Positions 46,875 to 59,212 are shown, numbered from the stretch's first letter. The stretch: 64,000 nucleotides of DNA from Neurospora tetraspora (GCF_033439725.1 NW_026944393.1:124001-188000), one strand, 5' to 3'. The notes: generated from the sequence alone by a model not told the origin. Program-made: numbers and translations.

Positions 46875-47344
46875 TGTTTCCTTGCACTGGAAGGTCGAGC
46901 TATGGGAGTAACCAGAGGAGGAAAGGGCGGATGTACCTATGCGTCTCTGTGGAAGTGGGAGTTTTCGGTTTCGTGTGGATGATTCTAATGAGCAAAAAAG
47001 CCAACGCAGAACTTTACAACGCTTTGTAAATGACGGGAAAATGCCGAACTCGTCACAGCTCACTGGCACCCTTCTCTTCACGCTTATCGTTTGCTGTTAC
47101 TCTTGGTTATTTTGTTATTCTTGTTTTATCTGAATCGATGCATTGATTCCTTCGGGTTGCTCCTTCCTGGCTGTCTTTGGCCTCGGCAAAGCCTGTAGGC
47201 AAGCTGAAGGAGGTTTTTGCGGAGGTTACTGTGTAAGTCAAATCCGAAAGTCCGAGAGTCCGAGTCCTGCAGAGTGCTTTTCTGGGAAGCACACATGCAA
47301 TGCACTGGAGGCGATGCGCTAACGCGGATGCTTTTTGACTACAG

Positions 47345-47546
47345 GGAAGTTCCGCTTATCGTTGAGGGTGGACCGGAGGTTAAGCGGGAAAGAACGAGGC
47401 AGATGACTTTTGGTGGGAGTCAGAAGGATGACTTTGTTTGGGCTGTGAGGCTGGCTAAGATCACCAAGAACGCGTTGCAGTCGGATTGGAAGATGGAGAC
47501 GGTGTTTAAGAAGGCTTCGTTTCGCGGGCAAAAGGCAATATTTTGA
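47345..47546 (+). CDS. Tandem copy of the second exon (exon 2b)
   Basis: The acceptor TACAG at 47340-47344, with a CTAAC branch site 20 nt upstream, opens a frame reading EVPLIVEGGPEVKR, then DDFVWAVRLAKITKNALQSD, then WKMETVFKKASFRGQKAIF and a stop at 47546. It aligns along its length with exon 2a of the same locus (DVPGIG... DFVCAIRLVKITKSG... WTMKTV). It needs one base to complete the phase-2 codon left by exon 1, just as exon 2a does. Splicing exon 1 to this exon (717-nt intron) would give a 252-residue protein. Alternatively it is the remaining end of a lost tandem paralogue. Confidence 0.55.
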
Positions 47547-48190
47547 GAAGGGAGAGGGGACGGCATCTTCACTTGTACTTTGGTGGTGTGGATACCTGGG
47601 TTTACTGAACGAATAAACGTGAAAAGAACTTGCTCATCGTACCTTACTTACCTACTACCTCTACCTTCTGTCTTCAGGTGGACTGGAGATGGCTGTTGAT
47701 GGCAGTCACGACCAAGGTCGAGATATCCTGCTCCATGCATAGGGAGGATTGTCGCCAGGCACTCGTCAATGTGCCAACTTCTCGGCCAAACCTCTTCCCC
47801 GACTCCCGTCCATTCCCATCACCAATGCAATTGGTTGGCCACGACTGCTGGTAATGCATCGGCTTCTCCGCGCCTGTCCTCTCCAGGTTCGTTGTTCAAA
47901 GATGATAGTCGCGGCGGCGTCACAATTCTAGCACGAATGCTCACTTGCTCCAAACGTTGGCCAAAAGTCGTACACTTCCTCATGTCCCCCCCTGGACCGT
48001 CGCCAGGATTTCCTGCAGTGGTCTGCATTTTGGTGACTTCTTGGATACTGCAGAGTGCGTCAAGCAGGGCAGCCTAGGACACCAAAAAAAGTATTTATTG
48101 CCGTTCAAAGTTCCAGTCTTTCAGTCATTCCTTCTTGTCTTTCTCACCAATAAACATTGTGATATTGGCATCCTCAAAGAAACATTCAAC
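47547..48190. other. Intergenic: promoter of the first J-domain gene
   Basis: No gene seen; short frames on both strands only. Confidence 0.5.
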
Positions 48191-49674
48191 ATGGTCCAAC
48201 CTCCAGGTCTACGGTGTTACGCAACCCTCAATGTCAGTCCGTACGCAGACTCAAAAGCCCTCGTATCGGCGTATCGGCGTCTCGCTCTCCAGACACATCC
48301 CGACAAGAACAACAACACGGTGGAAGCAAATGAGAAGTTCAAGGAGGTAAGTTCCTCCCCAGATTATCTTCGTTTGGATTCCGTTCCTGAAGCCAGATTG
48401 CATAGCAGCTCAGCCACACTTTCGAATATCTGAATGATGACACCCGTCGAAAAGAATATGACCGAATAGTCGCAACCGCTTACGCTCAGCTCAATCGAGA
48501 ACTGGCGGAATACTACAAGGAACTGCACGATGTAAGGCAGAAAATCCGCCAGTCAGAGACACTCCACATGAATTCGGGGACAAACGCTGGCTGGCACAAC
48601 GGAATGCCAACATCTGACATGGACAAAGAGTCGCAACTTTTGAAGCGGATCGACCTAAAATACCAAGAACTGGTCCCTTTGAATGGCGAAATCAGACAAA
48701 TCCCAGCCAATCCCGGGAAGACGCTGCCTACCGATCACCTTGGATCCGGCCTCGACTTTTGGCGCGCTTCTTCCCAATGCCAGGAGAAGCGGGCTGAACG
48801 TTTGCAGCAACAGGTCACCAATCAACAAAAGGCTCTTGGCATCAAAGAGACAGAAATTATGGGACTCAAGACACAGAACGAAAGGCTAAGGGAAAAGGTT
48901 TATAAACTTAGCCGAGAAAATGATTGTCAGAAGAAGCTTGTACGGGAAAAGACCGCTGTAGTGGACGCACTCAAGGAGCGCTCGAAAAATGTTCGGGAAG
49001 AGAAAGATCAGCTGTTGGAGTTGAACAGAAGGTTTAAGGAGGATATCGATGCGCTGAAAGAGGAGCGGGACCGACAACAGGCGGAATTCAAGAAATTGAA
49101 AGAAAAGGTGACAAGACTGGAAGTGGAGAGAGACACCGCGAGGAACATCCAGAAGGTCCGTGAAGAGCAGCAACAGTCCCAGGGAAAAATGGATGGTGCC
49201 GTCGGGCACAAGGATCACAGGCTTCAAGACGAAAACCACAGGCTGGGGCTTGGGAACCGGGAGCTGAAGAAAGACATTAGGGAATGGGAGAAAGTGGAGC
49301 GGGAGGAAGTAGAGCGGGAGGAAGTGAAGCGGGAATTGGAACGGGAAACTGACAAGAAAGCGACAGCCACCAGCAACACGAGATATGGGACCCTCCCAAG
49401 CAGAAGCAATACAAAGAGATCAAAATCTGGGAAAAGATACAGGTCGTCGGAGGAACCAGAGGACAGCACTACATTGGAAGGAGGCGACATCAGCAGTACG
49501 ACTAAGCGCCCCCGAGCTGGTAAATGGTCGGACCCGGACGACTTGTTTACACCGTCGTTGAACATCCCCAGTAGTGAAGTACCCAGTGGGGGTCTGGTTT
49601 CGGTGAATAATGGCAGTGTCGCTGCCGGGTCCGTTGCAATCGTCCGGAAGGAAACAAGCCCAGAACCCAGATAG
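48191..49674 (+). CDS. J-domain protein with long coiled coil (tandem copy 1)
   Basis: Two exons, 48191-48346 and 48406-49674, giving 474 residues. Residues 6-70 form a J domain: CYATLNVSPYADSKALVSAY, the HPD motif at 36-38 and, after the intron, LSHTFEYLNDDTRRKEYDR. J domains stimulate Hsp70 ATPase through the HPD loop. Residues about 170-340 are a heptad-rich coiled coil, followed by a Glu/Arg-rich and Ser-rich tail with basic patches (KRSKSGKRYR). There is no Gly/Phe or zinc region, so it is a class C J protein. The 59-nt intron is phase 0 after FKE. A clear paralogue with the same intron position lies 1.1 kb downstream. An Hsp70-linked function is inferred from the motif only. Confidence 0.82.
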
Positions 49675-50767
49675 AATCGGTGGTGGGAGAGATGCGAAGA
49701 GCGGCGGATAGAGATGTTGAGGAGATCGATGGTGAACGTCAGGCGAGACAGTAGATACCATAGATGGGACGGAGTGTGATTCTGAACAGGAGCTTGTAGT
49801 CAGACAGTAGATATGCTTCGATAACATCATGACAAGAAGTCGCTATATCAGATCTTCACTCTCTGTCTTTCTTCTTGTTTCTCTCCCATTGAAGATACTT
49901 TGATCCATCTGCAAAACTGCTGTGGATTGGCGCCCTGCATTGTCGGTCGTCACTCTGCTTCTCAAATCCAATGAATAGAATGCAAGTGCGGCTTGAGTCG
50001 CGGCAGACGATGGGATCGACTCGCTTTGTTCCCGACAGGGTGAGCGCGGCAATGAGGGAGAGTTTTCCAGGGACGAGTTTTTGAGCCCGGATGAACTCAC
50101 GAATTGCTCCTGCATATCGTAGATGATCGCCTGCACGATCTACCTTCTCCCATCGCGGCTGACCTAGCTGTTGCCTTCAAAATTCCCTCTTTCCTTATCT
50201 CGACTGGAAATGATGACAGAACCTTCATCATCATATATGGAAGGCACGACGCGAGAAGGTTATTCGTTAAAAGGGAATCAGCGGGACCGTTCCCCGAGGT
50301 TTTCGTTTTCTCCCCTCTTCAACAACTTTTATCATCCTCTCAGTCCTCAGACTCAGCCCAGCCCCAAACCTCCTTCGGGCGCTCGAAGCGACATTCACAT
50401 TATCCGTCCACTGACGGTTTGTCAGTGTTCTTTGGATATCCCAGCATTTTCTTATACCGTTGGTCGGCGAGCGACACCAGCAAATTCTGCCAAACGACGT
50501 TTCGTCCCTCGGTGGAAAGCGTTTGATCACCCAAGTGCGGGCTCGAGATAACCGTCGACAATCCGCACGATACCGTGGCATCCAAGTCCCACGAACAGAT
50601 CTTGCCTGATCACCGTCCTCACCACTGACAGCCAACAAGCTACACGGCAGTCTTCCTTCTACAAGTGAGTCGCTTTCCTGGAACAACCTGTGCTTGGTTA
50701 GCTGACACTTGAGCACGATGTAGGTCTCTGCCCCAGCTGTTCCAGCATACTTCAGTCCGTAGCCAAC
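49675..50767. other. Spacer between the two J-domain genes
   Basis: No gene is supported. A 140-codon forward frame (50104-50526) and a 149-codon reverse frame (50267-50716) overlap each other and lack features. Confidence 0.45.
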
Positions 50768-51722
50768 ATGGAATCACCCAAGACCAAAGTATTCGACTGT
50801 TACGCAACGCTGGAGGTCAGCCCGTATGCGGACACGAAGACCATCCAGAAAGCCTACCATCGACTCGCTCTCGAGAGGCACCCTGACAAGAATGGCAACA
50901 GCGCAGAAGCAACCGCAATGTTCCAGAAGGTTTGACACGGTAGCTTTGTCAATTGCAGCACGAAACCATTGCTAAGAGATGATATCTGACAGCTTGGGAA
51001 CGCATACGAACTCTTGATCGACTCGTCCCGTCGCAAGGAGTACGATTTCAGCACCGAGCAGGAGTACCTCCGGACGCAGGAAAAAATGATTGAGGTACAA
51101 AAGGCGTTGAGAAACAAGCCTCATGGTGTGGCAGCGGCAGACCCAAAGTTTTTGGCCAACCACGAAACCTGGACTCGACTCGCTCAAACCATGGCTGGTT
51201 TAGTGCGGGAGCTCAAAACCATTCCGGATGGGCGTGGTCTGAACATCGACTGGGAAAAGCGTGAGCAACAACACCAGAGAGAATTTTATGAACTGCGCCA
51301 AAGTTATCAAACCCTCCAGAGTCTTCTCGAGTTCAGGTTCAATCAAATTCAGGATCTGAAGAGTGAGCTTGTGCAGGAGAGAAAGAAGAACCTTCACAAC
51401 AAGCTCACGGCCTACATTCATGTTGATCGGTTACGAAGGGCTCTCGGCACTCTGGACGACGAACTCAAGTCTTTCCGCGATTTCGCCTCTCTGAGTCTGA
51501 GCGCTACCGATGAATCTATCAAGGTAAAGCATGCCTACGCCAAGTGCAGGAAAGTGATTTAGGACGATCAATGCGGCTATTGTCGCGACTGTTAAGCTAA
51601 CATTTGTGAACCCTTTAGAAGGAACCAAGCCAGTAGAAGGAAGCAAAACCGGGCCGACCATTTCTGATGGTCATGGTGGTGAATCAACAGAGGGAAAGGA
51701 CGAGGAAATGCCCTTGATCTGA
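50768..51722 (+). CDS. J-domain protein with coiled coil (tandem copy 2)
   Basis: Exon 1 is 50768-50929 and exon 2 starts at 50993 after a 63-nt intron (donor GTTTGA, weak). The J domain has VFDCYATLEVSPYADTKTIQ, HPD at 38-40 and NAYELLIDSSRRKEYDF. A coiled coil of about 130 residues follows. It shares the CYATL-VSPYAD-K motif and the exact intron position with the upstream gene, so the two arose by tandem duplication. Two endings are possible: direct reading to a stop at 51562 (243 residues), or a last intron from GTAAAG at 51524 to an AG near 51629, which leads into GPTISDGHGGESTEGKDEEM and a stop at 51722 (261 residues). The tail looks coding, which favours the second, but the acceptor is uncertain. 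Confidence 0.78.
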
Positions 51723-54700
51723 GCAGCTTGACAAGGCGGTGCCCTCTCTTCTTGGGTTGTGCAGTTTGAGCATGAGGAAACCATGGCTGATTTTTGTTGG
51801 GCCATGATCTCAGAGGTACCAGGCGGAAGACGAATCTCGTTCAGGGGCAAAGTAAACAAAGTTGGGTGAGACATGGCGTGTGTTAGCAGGGGAGAAACAA
51901 TCTTTTGTTCGTATGTTTGAGTTTATCTGTTTTCGGTACCTTTTAGGTTCATAGCGAAACAACCGACCAGCGGTTCACCAAGCAGTCTTTCGTCGAACCG
52001 GAAATGTGAAGACCGCTATGCATGATCCAAGAACGCAAAACGTTGCTTTTTGAACCCGGATCGATTCGGTTTTGTCGAGGCGTACCAAGCAGATCGATCA
52101 CTGCCTTTGTGATATGAGACCTATCGCCGCCTGTCGTCGAAGAAGCATCGGAAGACGGCGACGGGGCCTAAGACCGGGAGCGGATGCCGGGATGCCCGCC
52201 GCCATTGCGTCGGAGAGATTCTTCCCAGCCTGCGAGCAAGGGAGAGCACAGGATCTTCAACTGCGAGAGGGGGAAAGAGTCCGAGTCATGTAGTAGTTTT
52301 TCGCGCGTAAGAAGGAAGCTTGAGGAAGGAGCAAAAGAGAAAAGAGAAACGACAATTGGTGCTAGGAAGGTTGGAAAACGCCCGGTGCGTGAAACTTGGC
52401 CAATGAATTTGTTGTGTTGAAGGTGTTGAGGCAAGAGATGATGAGCGAGCGATGAGGCCCTGTAGCGGCGGTGTCGTGGTGCGGATGCGGTACGACGCTG
52501 GAGCACTGGGGAACAGTGGTCGGGTATTTGGATGGTAAAGCTCCACTCCAATGTCTGTGCGCTTTCGATAGCTGCTGAGACGAGCGCCAAAAGGCGCCAA
52601 GCTTTGCGTCTCAGATACCCGATGTGGCCCAAGCGGTCACAGCGGTCGCAGAACCACGGGCACCACCACTCCGGCTGCAGACGTCGAAGGGAACCAGCAG
52701 GTGTTCACGCGCGTCACGAAAACCGATCAAGCCACCATCTCAGAATCTCAGCATCTCAGTCTTCTTTTCTTTTCTGCTGTGCGCCGGCTGGATGGAAGAT
52801 GTCGACATCACAAGGCGGCGTTTCTGGAGGTCTGTTGGTGACCCAGTTTTCGCCGCCGACCAATCGAAATAGAATCGGGTACGTTATTTCTATCACCAAC
52901 GACTAAGACTGATGGGGGCTCAGATGGAGTGCTGCTGATGGATTCCTAATCGAGTGCTGAACCGCTGGATGATACCTCTTGAAGCTCTAGCGGTTTCCGC
53001 TGAACTCTGGTGGTCTCTAGTGACCCGGGCCCTAGTGAAGCCGGAGTGCGACGGTGATTCCGCAACCAAGGTATTGATGGATCCTATCACCTGGAACAGT
53101 TGGTCAAAACACTTGACCAACACTTCTTTCTAGACCTCGAAACAGTCGAACTAAACGAAAGATAGAGGGAGGCTCGAGACCCCCAATTGTGCGGCTCAGC
53201 GGCTCAGACCCTAGAGGGCGGCCAGTAGGAGCATGGGGGCCAAGACTATCGCTAACTGAAAGCCTTTCAAAGCCTCAAAAAAGATGTGGAGTTTTGCGGT
53301 GAGAGCGATGTTACCTGTACCGCCTATGTGATCAGCGATATCACTGGCTAGCGGCCTTCTTTCCCTACTCAAACTGGCTGATAGTGGCTTCAGTATCCCT
53401 CTGATTGCAACATACTGTGCAAGTGTGCATTTGGGACTGTTTAAACAGAGATATCTGACCAACAACTTTCCACTGTGCTTTTGGTGGTCAAAGAGATTGT
53501 CGCTGACCAGAATCACCAGATAACTCCTCTGGGCGGCCGCTCCATTCAGTAATATTGGGAATGGCCAGGAAAGTGAGGATGCGCACCGGGCCACACACCG
53601 GGGCCACCTGATACCGGACTAAATCGCGGTGAGTAAGTGATTGACTGGGAAATTCAGGATTCAGCATCAGGATGTTCAACCGATACCACAGTCAAGTCAG
53701 ATAAGTCAGTCATCCGATGAGTGGTGGGATGAACAACGCCGCAGACGCCTTACGCTGCTGACCTGAATCCCAGATCCAAATCCCAGTCCTAGTTCCCAAT
53801 ACCCAAAACTGTCCAAAAGCCGAAAGCAAGAACCGAAGCGAACCAGAAGCAAGATGCGATTTTTCGATTTTTCGATTTTCCATGCTGTGCAATCCAATAC
53901 GATGCGTCTGTCCGTCCACGGAACCTGGATGGACATGGGCAGTGCGAGATCGGGGTTATGTTGTGAACATCTGACAGGACCGGGGCAGTGGGGGACTGGA
54001 CCCAACGAACGATCATAGATCATGCCTCTTCCCGTCATGTTCGTTCCAGTTGCCTTTCGCCTCGCTGCAGAGATTGTGATCATGAGATCCAGTCCAGCTA
54101 CGACCCAGGATTAGCTTCCGAGTAGGTAGGCAGGATCTCGCAGAGTCGTACTCAGCGACTGGGGAACGGGGGATGCTGATAGTAGACCACTCGATACTCC
54201 CTTCTTCGAGAATGGAAAAAGGTAGTAACAAAAAACATTTTCAGCCGCACCGTCATTTACATTTCTTTTCCCCTGAACTGAATGGACCCCTGTTTCTCCC
54301 CCAAGGGACCCAATGGGTCCAATGGCTACGAATGGCAAAGGGGGAGGCGCTTACCACTGCAACCACTGCACCATCTCTGCACAGCATCACTTGCACTTGC
54401 CTGCGTCTAGCTTGCGTCCGGCTTGCAGTCTTGCAGCCTTCACGGTGTGAAGAGTGGCTTGACTACACACCGTGATATCGGCAAGCTACAGGTCAGATCA
54501 TGAGAAGGAAGAGATGGATCGCCGTTCACAGCTGTATCGAAGATACCTAGGGGCTTCCGTGTTCCATCCTTCATAGACAGGGCCTCCTATCACCCGCTCA
54601 TCCGCGCTCGGGGGTCTCGGACTCAGGGTGCCAGGAGTGTCTATCCCCACGGGGCAGATGCAGGCACGGATAATGGCACCATGTCAACCCAAGTCAACAA

Positions 54701-55284
54701 TAGATGTACTTCGAAACTCGAGATGTAGGTTACGGTAGGTGGCGCAACGAGGCATTGGATGTGCGTGCCTTTGTTGGGAGCTAAGTCGCCAATTCTGAGT
54801 AGATCCAGACGGTCGGGACCAACACGAGAGCGGATAGGATAGTGGTAGGATGTGGAAGCTTTCGTATTAGGGGTCTGACCGTCTGATGTCTGATCAGGTC
54901 GGTTGGTTTTAGAGACAAGAGGGTAATGTTGATAGGGGATTGGATTAGAATAGATCTTGGCCGTCAAGGTTCTAGGCTGTGGAGAGAGACACGATATGGC
55001 ACAGTTGCCAGGAGGGTTCTCATCAAAGGATTGAGTGAGTGGGGACTTCATCCCAAGGCAGAAGTGGCTATTTTGTCGAGAAAGGACGATGGAGATAGAG
55101 ATATTGGCTGGGATATAAAGAGACATGGCTCCGCACCTCGAGGATTGTCTTCCCCAGATTCTTCAAGACAAACAATATCTCGCCACAGAGCACAACATCC
55201 TACCCTGCTCTTTCCTACAGACATCCTGGTTGATACCTGCACCTCTTTCCGAGTTTCAAGCCGGCAACTATCCTCGACGTCATC
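51723..55284. other. 3.5 kb without a recognised gene
   Basis: Open frames up to 161 codons occur (for example 52168-52632 and 54641-55126, both reverse) but show no domain, biased composition or splice structure. The last kilobase should hold the promoter of the monooxygenase gene. No tRNA or transposon ends were seen. Confidence 0.45.
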
Positions 55285-57525
55285 ATGAGAGTTGCTGTCA
55301 TCGGAGGCGGTCCTTCCGGGCTCGTCACTCTCAAGTACCTCCTCACTGCACATCAGTTTCTCGGAGTTGAACCCATCGAGGCTCATCTCTTTGAAGGGGA
55401 CGATGCCGTGGGAGGAACGTTTTACGCCAGGACCTATGAAGATGCTGAGGTATTCCCATTCCTTCCGCCTCAAGATGTTGCCTCCAGACACTGACCGTTC
55501 TTTCCTCAGCTGGTCTCATCAACTCAACTCACAACCTTTTCTGACTTCCGCGCCTCAAAGAACGATGGAGACTTCATGTCGGCCAAGCGATATGTCCAAT
55601 ATCTCAACGAGTATTGCACGCACTTTAACCTTTGGCCGAACATCCACCTGAACACCCGAGTCGATTCAGTGACAAGGACACTCAAAGGGAACAAACATGT
55701 CGTCACTTATACTTCCAAAACAACAGGAGAGACGACGTCTGAGTGGGAGTGCGATGCCATCGCCGTCTGCTCCGGCCTCCACGTCACCCCTCATATCCCC
55801 GACATCCCGGGTATCGAACATGTCCCGGTCAAGATGCACTCCTCCCAGTTCAAAGAAAAGAAACAGTTCGGTGTCGACAAGACGGTCATGATTCTCGGCA
55901 GTGGTGAGACCGGTTCGGACCTCTCCTGGATGGCAGTGACTTCACAGACCAAGCGAGTCGTCATGTGTCACCGAAGTGGCTTTCACTTCGCGCCCAAGGT
56001 TAGTTAGTAATGCCCCTGAACAATGGCTATTCAGCGCCACTTGCATACCAAAGAAACAAAGAAGCCCTGGAGCTGACAATGGAACAAACAAAACAAACAG
56101 AGAAACCTCAGCCCTGTTCTTTTCCGCATTCTGGGCCGCAAGTCCAGTGGTGAACTGACCGTCCCCTTAGACAACGCGCGTGCAAGCCTATTCGACACGG
56201 CCTACGTCCATCCCTTGCTTCGGAACCACACGGCGCTCTGGACGTTTTACAACGTTTACGTACGGACGTTCCTGTGGCTTAACACGGGTACCCCTGAGGG
56301 CTTGGATCAAGTTGTTGGAGAACCTGATCCGCACAAGAACCATGTTAGCCGAAGTATGTTGTTCCCCTATCAAACAAACAAACCCCCTCGCTGACCACCG
56401 TATACTAACTCACCGATAGTCTTCTTCAACAAATCCTCCAACGCCGCTCCCTACATCTCCTACCCCTACAAACACCTCCAACCCTCCCCCACCCCTCCCA
56501 CCTTTCTTTCGAGGATCCGCTCCGCCCTCATCGGCTCCACCCTCAAAGACACGGGCGGCCGCTACATCGACCTGGCCCCCTGGCCCCAATCCATTTCTTC
56601 CCAGGGAATCGTCACCTTCCAAAATAACCACCGGCCCGAATGGGAGCGCATGCGTCAGCAGACCATCAAACCCGACATTGTCATTTTCTGCACGGGGTAT
56701 AACCAGGAGTATCCCTTTTTCTCGGCCCATAACTCTTCCCTCGGTCGCAAGCACGGTAGTAAAGCAGCGAAGCGGCGGTACGCGGTCTCACACACAGAGC
56801 GAGATGTCCGCGGTATCTGGAACCGCAACGACCCTTCCGTGGGCTTCATCGGCTTCCTGCGCCCCAGTCTAGGCGCCATCCCGCCTCTGGCAGAAATGCA
56901 GGCCCAGCTGTGGATTCTGCAACTTCTCGCGCCGCATCGGATCCCGCGGCAACTAGACCCGAAAGATGAAGAGCATTACCGCTTGCATAACCCTGCTGAT
57001 AGTCGAGTAAAATACGGTATTGATCACGAGAGTTATGTCTACCAGTTGGGACTGGATATGGATTCTGCTATGGGATTTTCGGAAATACTGAAGAGAGGAC
57101 TTTGGGAGAGGGCATTATGGAAAAGGGGGGGAGATGCGTGGAAGAACGGCACAGGGTGGAAGTTACCGCTTGTTTGGGGGCTGGGAGCGAATTATAATGT
57201 CAAGTTTAGGATGAAGGGGCCGTGGAGGTGGGAGGGGGCGGAGGAGGTGATGGAGACGGAGTTGTGGATGATGATTAAGCGGAGGAGATGGTTTTGGGAG
57301 CACTTTTGTTTGAGTTTGTTGCCCATGATGATCTTTGGGCCGGTGAGTTTGGTGGTGTGGGGGTATGCTAGTGTGGTTGGGTTGTTGTTGGGGGTGGATT
57401 TCACGAGGCAGGAGAAGCAGGAAGGAATGAAGGGGGAGATGCCGGGGATGGGATCGAAGAAGGCGTTGGGAGGGGGGGTGGAGGGGAAGTGGATGAGGGA
57501 GAAGTTGCCGTTGGCGGAGCTGTAA
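55285..57525 (+). CDS. Flavin-containing monooxygenase
   Basis: Four exons, 55285-55449, 55510-55998, 56101-56353 and 56420-57525, giving 670 residues. Introns have GTATTC, GTTAGT and GTATGT donors and end CAG, CAG and TAG. The FAD-binding motif GGGPSG is at residues 8-13, and a second Rossmann motif LGSGETGSD, expected to bind NADPH, lies near 198. An FMO-like MHSSQFKEK precedes it and the conserved FCTGYNQEYPF is in the last exon. FMO enzymes oxygenate soft nucleophiles (N or S) or, in related Baeyer-Villiger types, ketones; the substrate cannot be read from sequence. The C-terminal 250 residues are longer than in animal FMOs and include a hydrophobic stretch (CLSLLPMMIFGPVSLVVWGY) that may anchor it to a membrane. 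It heads a run of three same-strand enzyme genes. Confidence 0.9.
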
Positions 57526-58249
57526 GAGAGGAAAACCTGGAAGGATGTTGGTTGGGTTAGATGTCAAGGATGGAGTTACGGGATAGGAGTTGGGAGAATT
57601 GGCTTGGTTTGTGGATGAAGAACTTGCACATATCAAGTTGGGTATTTCTAGACGTCCAGAATATGCTTAAAGACTGCCGTTAGAGGTCTCAAGACGGTCA
57701 AGAGGAATGTTTTGCAGAGCTTTCGGATGGTGACTCCGTTCACTCGTCCAATATATGCTCGGTAACAGTAACATATCTGTGAAGACACACGTTGAGACTG
57801 TGGTGTGGTGATTTGACTTATAGGCTGAAACATGACATTATTCCCAGCTACCTGTTCGTCGGGAACTATACTGACGCCTTGGGAAGCCGAATTGCAGGTC
57901 GATGTTCGATAATCAGTGTCTGCTGACATTGTATCTTGATAAGGCCGATTACAGGCGGTTCAGCAGTCTGTGAAGCGTTCATCTGTTTTTTCACAGTCGG
58001 GATAAAATCCACGGGATAGTGGGGCCCGAAGTATAACATGCTATTCGTCCTTGACGACTTGGAGTCATGACGGTTGGACGAACACCTTGGCGTCAGGTTG
58101 ACATCATAGAGGTGATTCTCCAACAGAGAAATGGGGAAAGCAACGAAGACATAGGAAGGTCACGATACTTTACCTGTCAATGTTAGGAAGATTCCTTACC
58201 AGAGCATCAACCCAACACCACGACAAGACCTACCGATCTTCTTGAGAAA
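57526..58249. other. Intergenic between monooxygenase and hydrolase genes
   Basis: No gene seen. Holds the 3' region of the monooxygenase gene and the hydrolase promoter. Confidence 0.5.
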
Positions 58250-59212
58250 ATGCTTTCCCAAGGCCTTCGTCTTTCAGCCAACATCTTCAGACGAATCGTA
58301 TCCGACATGGCGCACACAACACCCGGCATCTCCCTCTCGGCGACTTCCCAAATGCCCCAGGGCAAGCCACACTCAATCAACGAGTACACCTCGGTTAAGA
58401 AGCCACCCCATCTCGACCGTCTCACCTCCGCCACCCACCAAGAATCCGCCGTCGAGTCCGTAACCATCGACGTAGATGACGGCCCCGACGGTTTCGTCCC
58501 CGGCTTCCTGCACATGCCACCCAACTTCACCGCCCCCGACCCATTCCAAGAGCACCACCGCACCGCCGCCATCTTGCTTTCAGGAGCCGGCGGCGGCGTC
58601 ACCGGCCCGTCGTCCATCTACCTCTCCCTCGCGTGCAAGCTCGCCACTCTCTCCTCGGGTATCCCGACTCTCAGACTCGACTACCGCTACCCCGCCCGCA
58701 ACAAGCACTGCGTCGCCGACGTATACGCCGGCATGAAGTACCTGCAGGATTTATACGGTCTCGACCGGTTCGTGCTGGTGGGGTGGTCCTTCGGCGGCGC
58801 GCCGGTCTTTGCGGTGGCAGGGGCTGATCAGCGGGTGATCGGGTGCGCGACGGTCGCCAGTCAGACGGTGGAGGCGGATGGGATTCGCAAGTTGGCGCCG
58901 AGGCCGGTGTTGCTGCTTCATGGCACGGGAGACAGGACGTTAAGCCATGCGTGCTCGGAACGGTTGTATGCCATGTATGGCGATAAGGGAGAGAGGCAGC
59001 TGGAGCTGTTTGATGGGGATAATCATGCGTTGATGGGGAACGCGGGGACGGCGGAGGGGATGCTTTGTGAGTTCATTGCGAGGTGCGCGGGTGTTGAGGT
59101 GGATGAGGGGTTGAGGAGGGAAGTGGTCGAGACGGAGCTGATGAACGATGGAGAGAGGGAGGAGTTGATGCAGAGAGGAGGGGATCTTCGCGGGGCGGAG
59201 AGGAGTCAGTAG
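58250..59212 (+). CDS. Alpha/beta hydrolase, dienelactone-hydrolase-like small family
   Basis: A single exon of 320 residues; an ATG at 58307 in a strong context (GACATGGCG) would shorten it by 19. The alpha/beta-hydrolase fold is clear: AILLSGAGGGVTGPSSIYLS, then TLRLDYRYPARNKHCVADVY, the nucleophile elbow GWSFGG with Ser180, VLLLHGTGDRTL with Asp228, and DGDNHALMG with His259, a complete triad with normal spacing. Family members hydrolyse esters, amides or lactones; no specific substrate is evident. It lies between two flavin monooxygenase genes on the same strand, so an ester or lactone formed by oxygenation is a possible substrate (inference). The final 40 residues are charged. Confidence 0.88.
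   Translation: MLSQGLRLSANIFRRIVSDMAHTTPGISLSATSQMPQGKPHSINEYTSVKKPPHLDRLTSATHQESAVESVTIDVDDGPDGFVPGFLHMPPNFTAPDPFQEHHRTAAILLSGAGGGVTGPSSIYLSLACKLATLSSGIPTLRLDYRYPARNKHCVADVYAGMKYLQDLYGLDRFVLVGWSFGGAPVFAVAGADQRVIGCATVASQTVEADGIRKLAPRPVLLLHGTGDRTLSHACSERLYAMYGDKGERQLELFDGDNHALMGNAGTAEGMLCEFIARCAGVEVDEGLRREVVETELMNDGEREELMQRGGDLRGAERSQ

Noticed and set aside
46071-47546. Possible relation of the exon-duplicated gene to gasdermin-like cell-death proteins such as RCD-1
   Set aside because: Only a vague resemblance of hydrophobic pattern around the YMITG stretch; no motif I can name. A structure prediction would be needed to support it.
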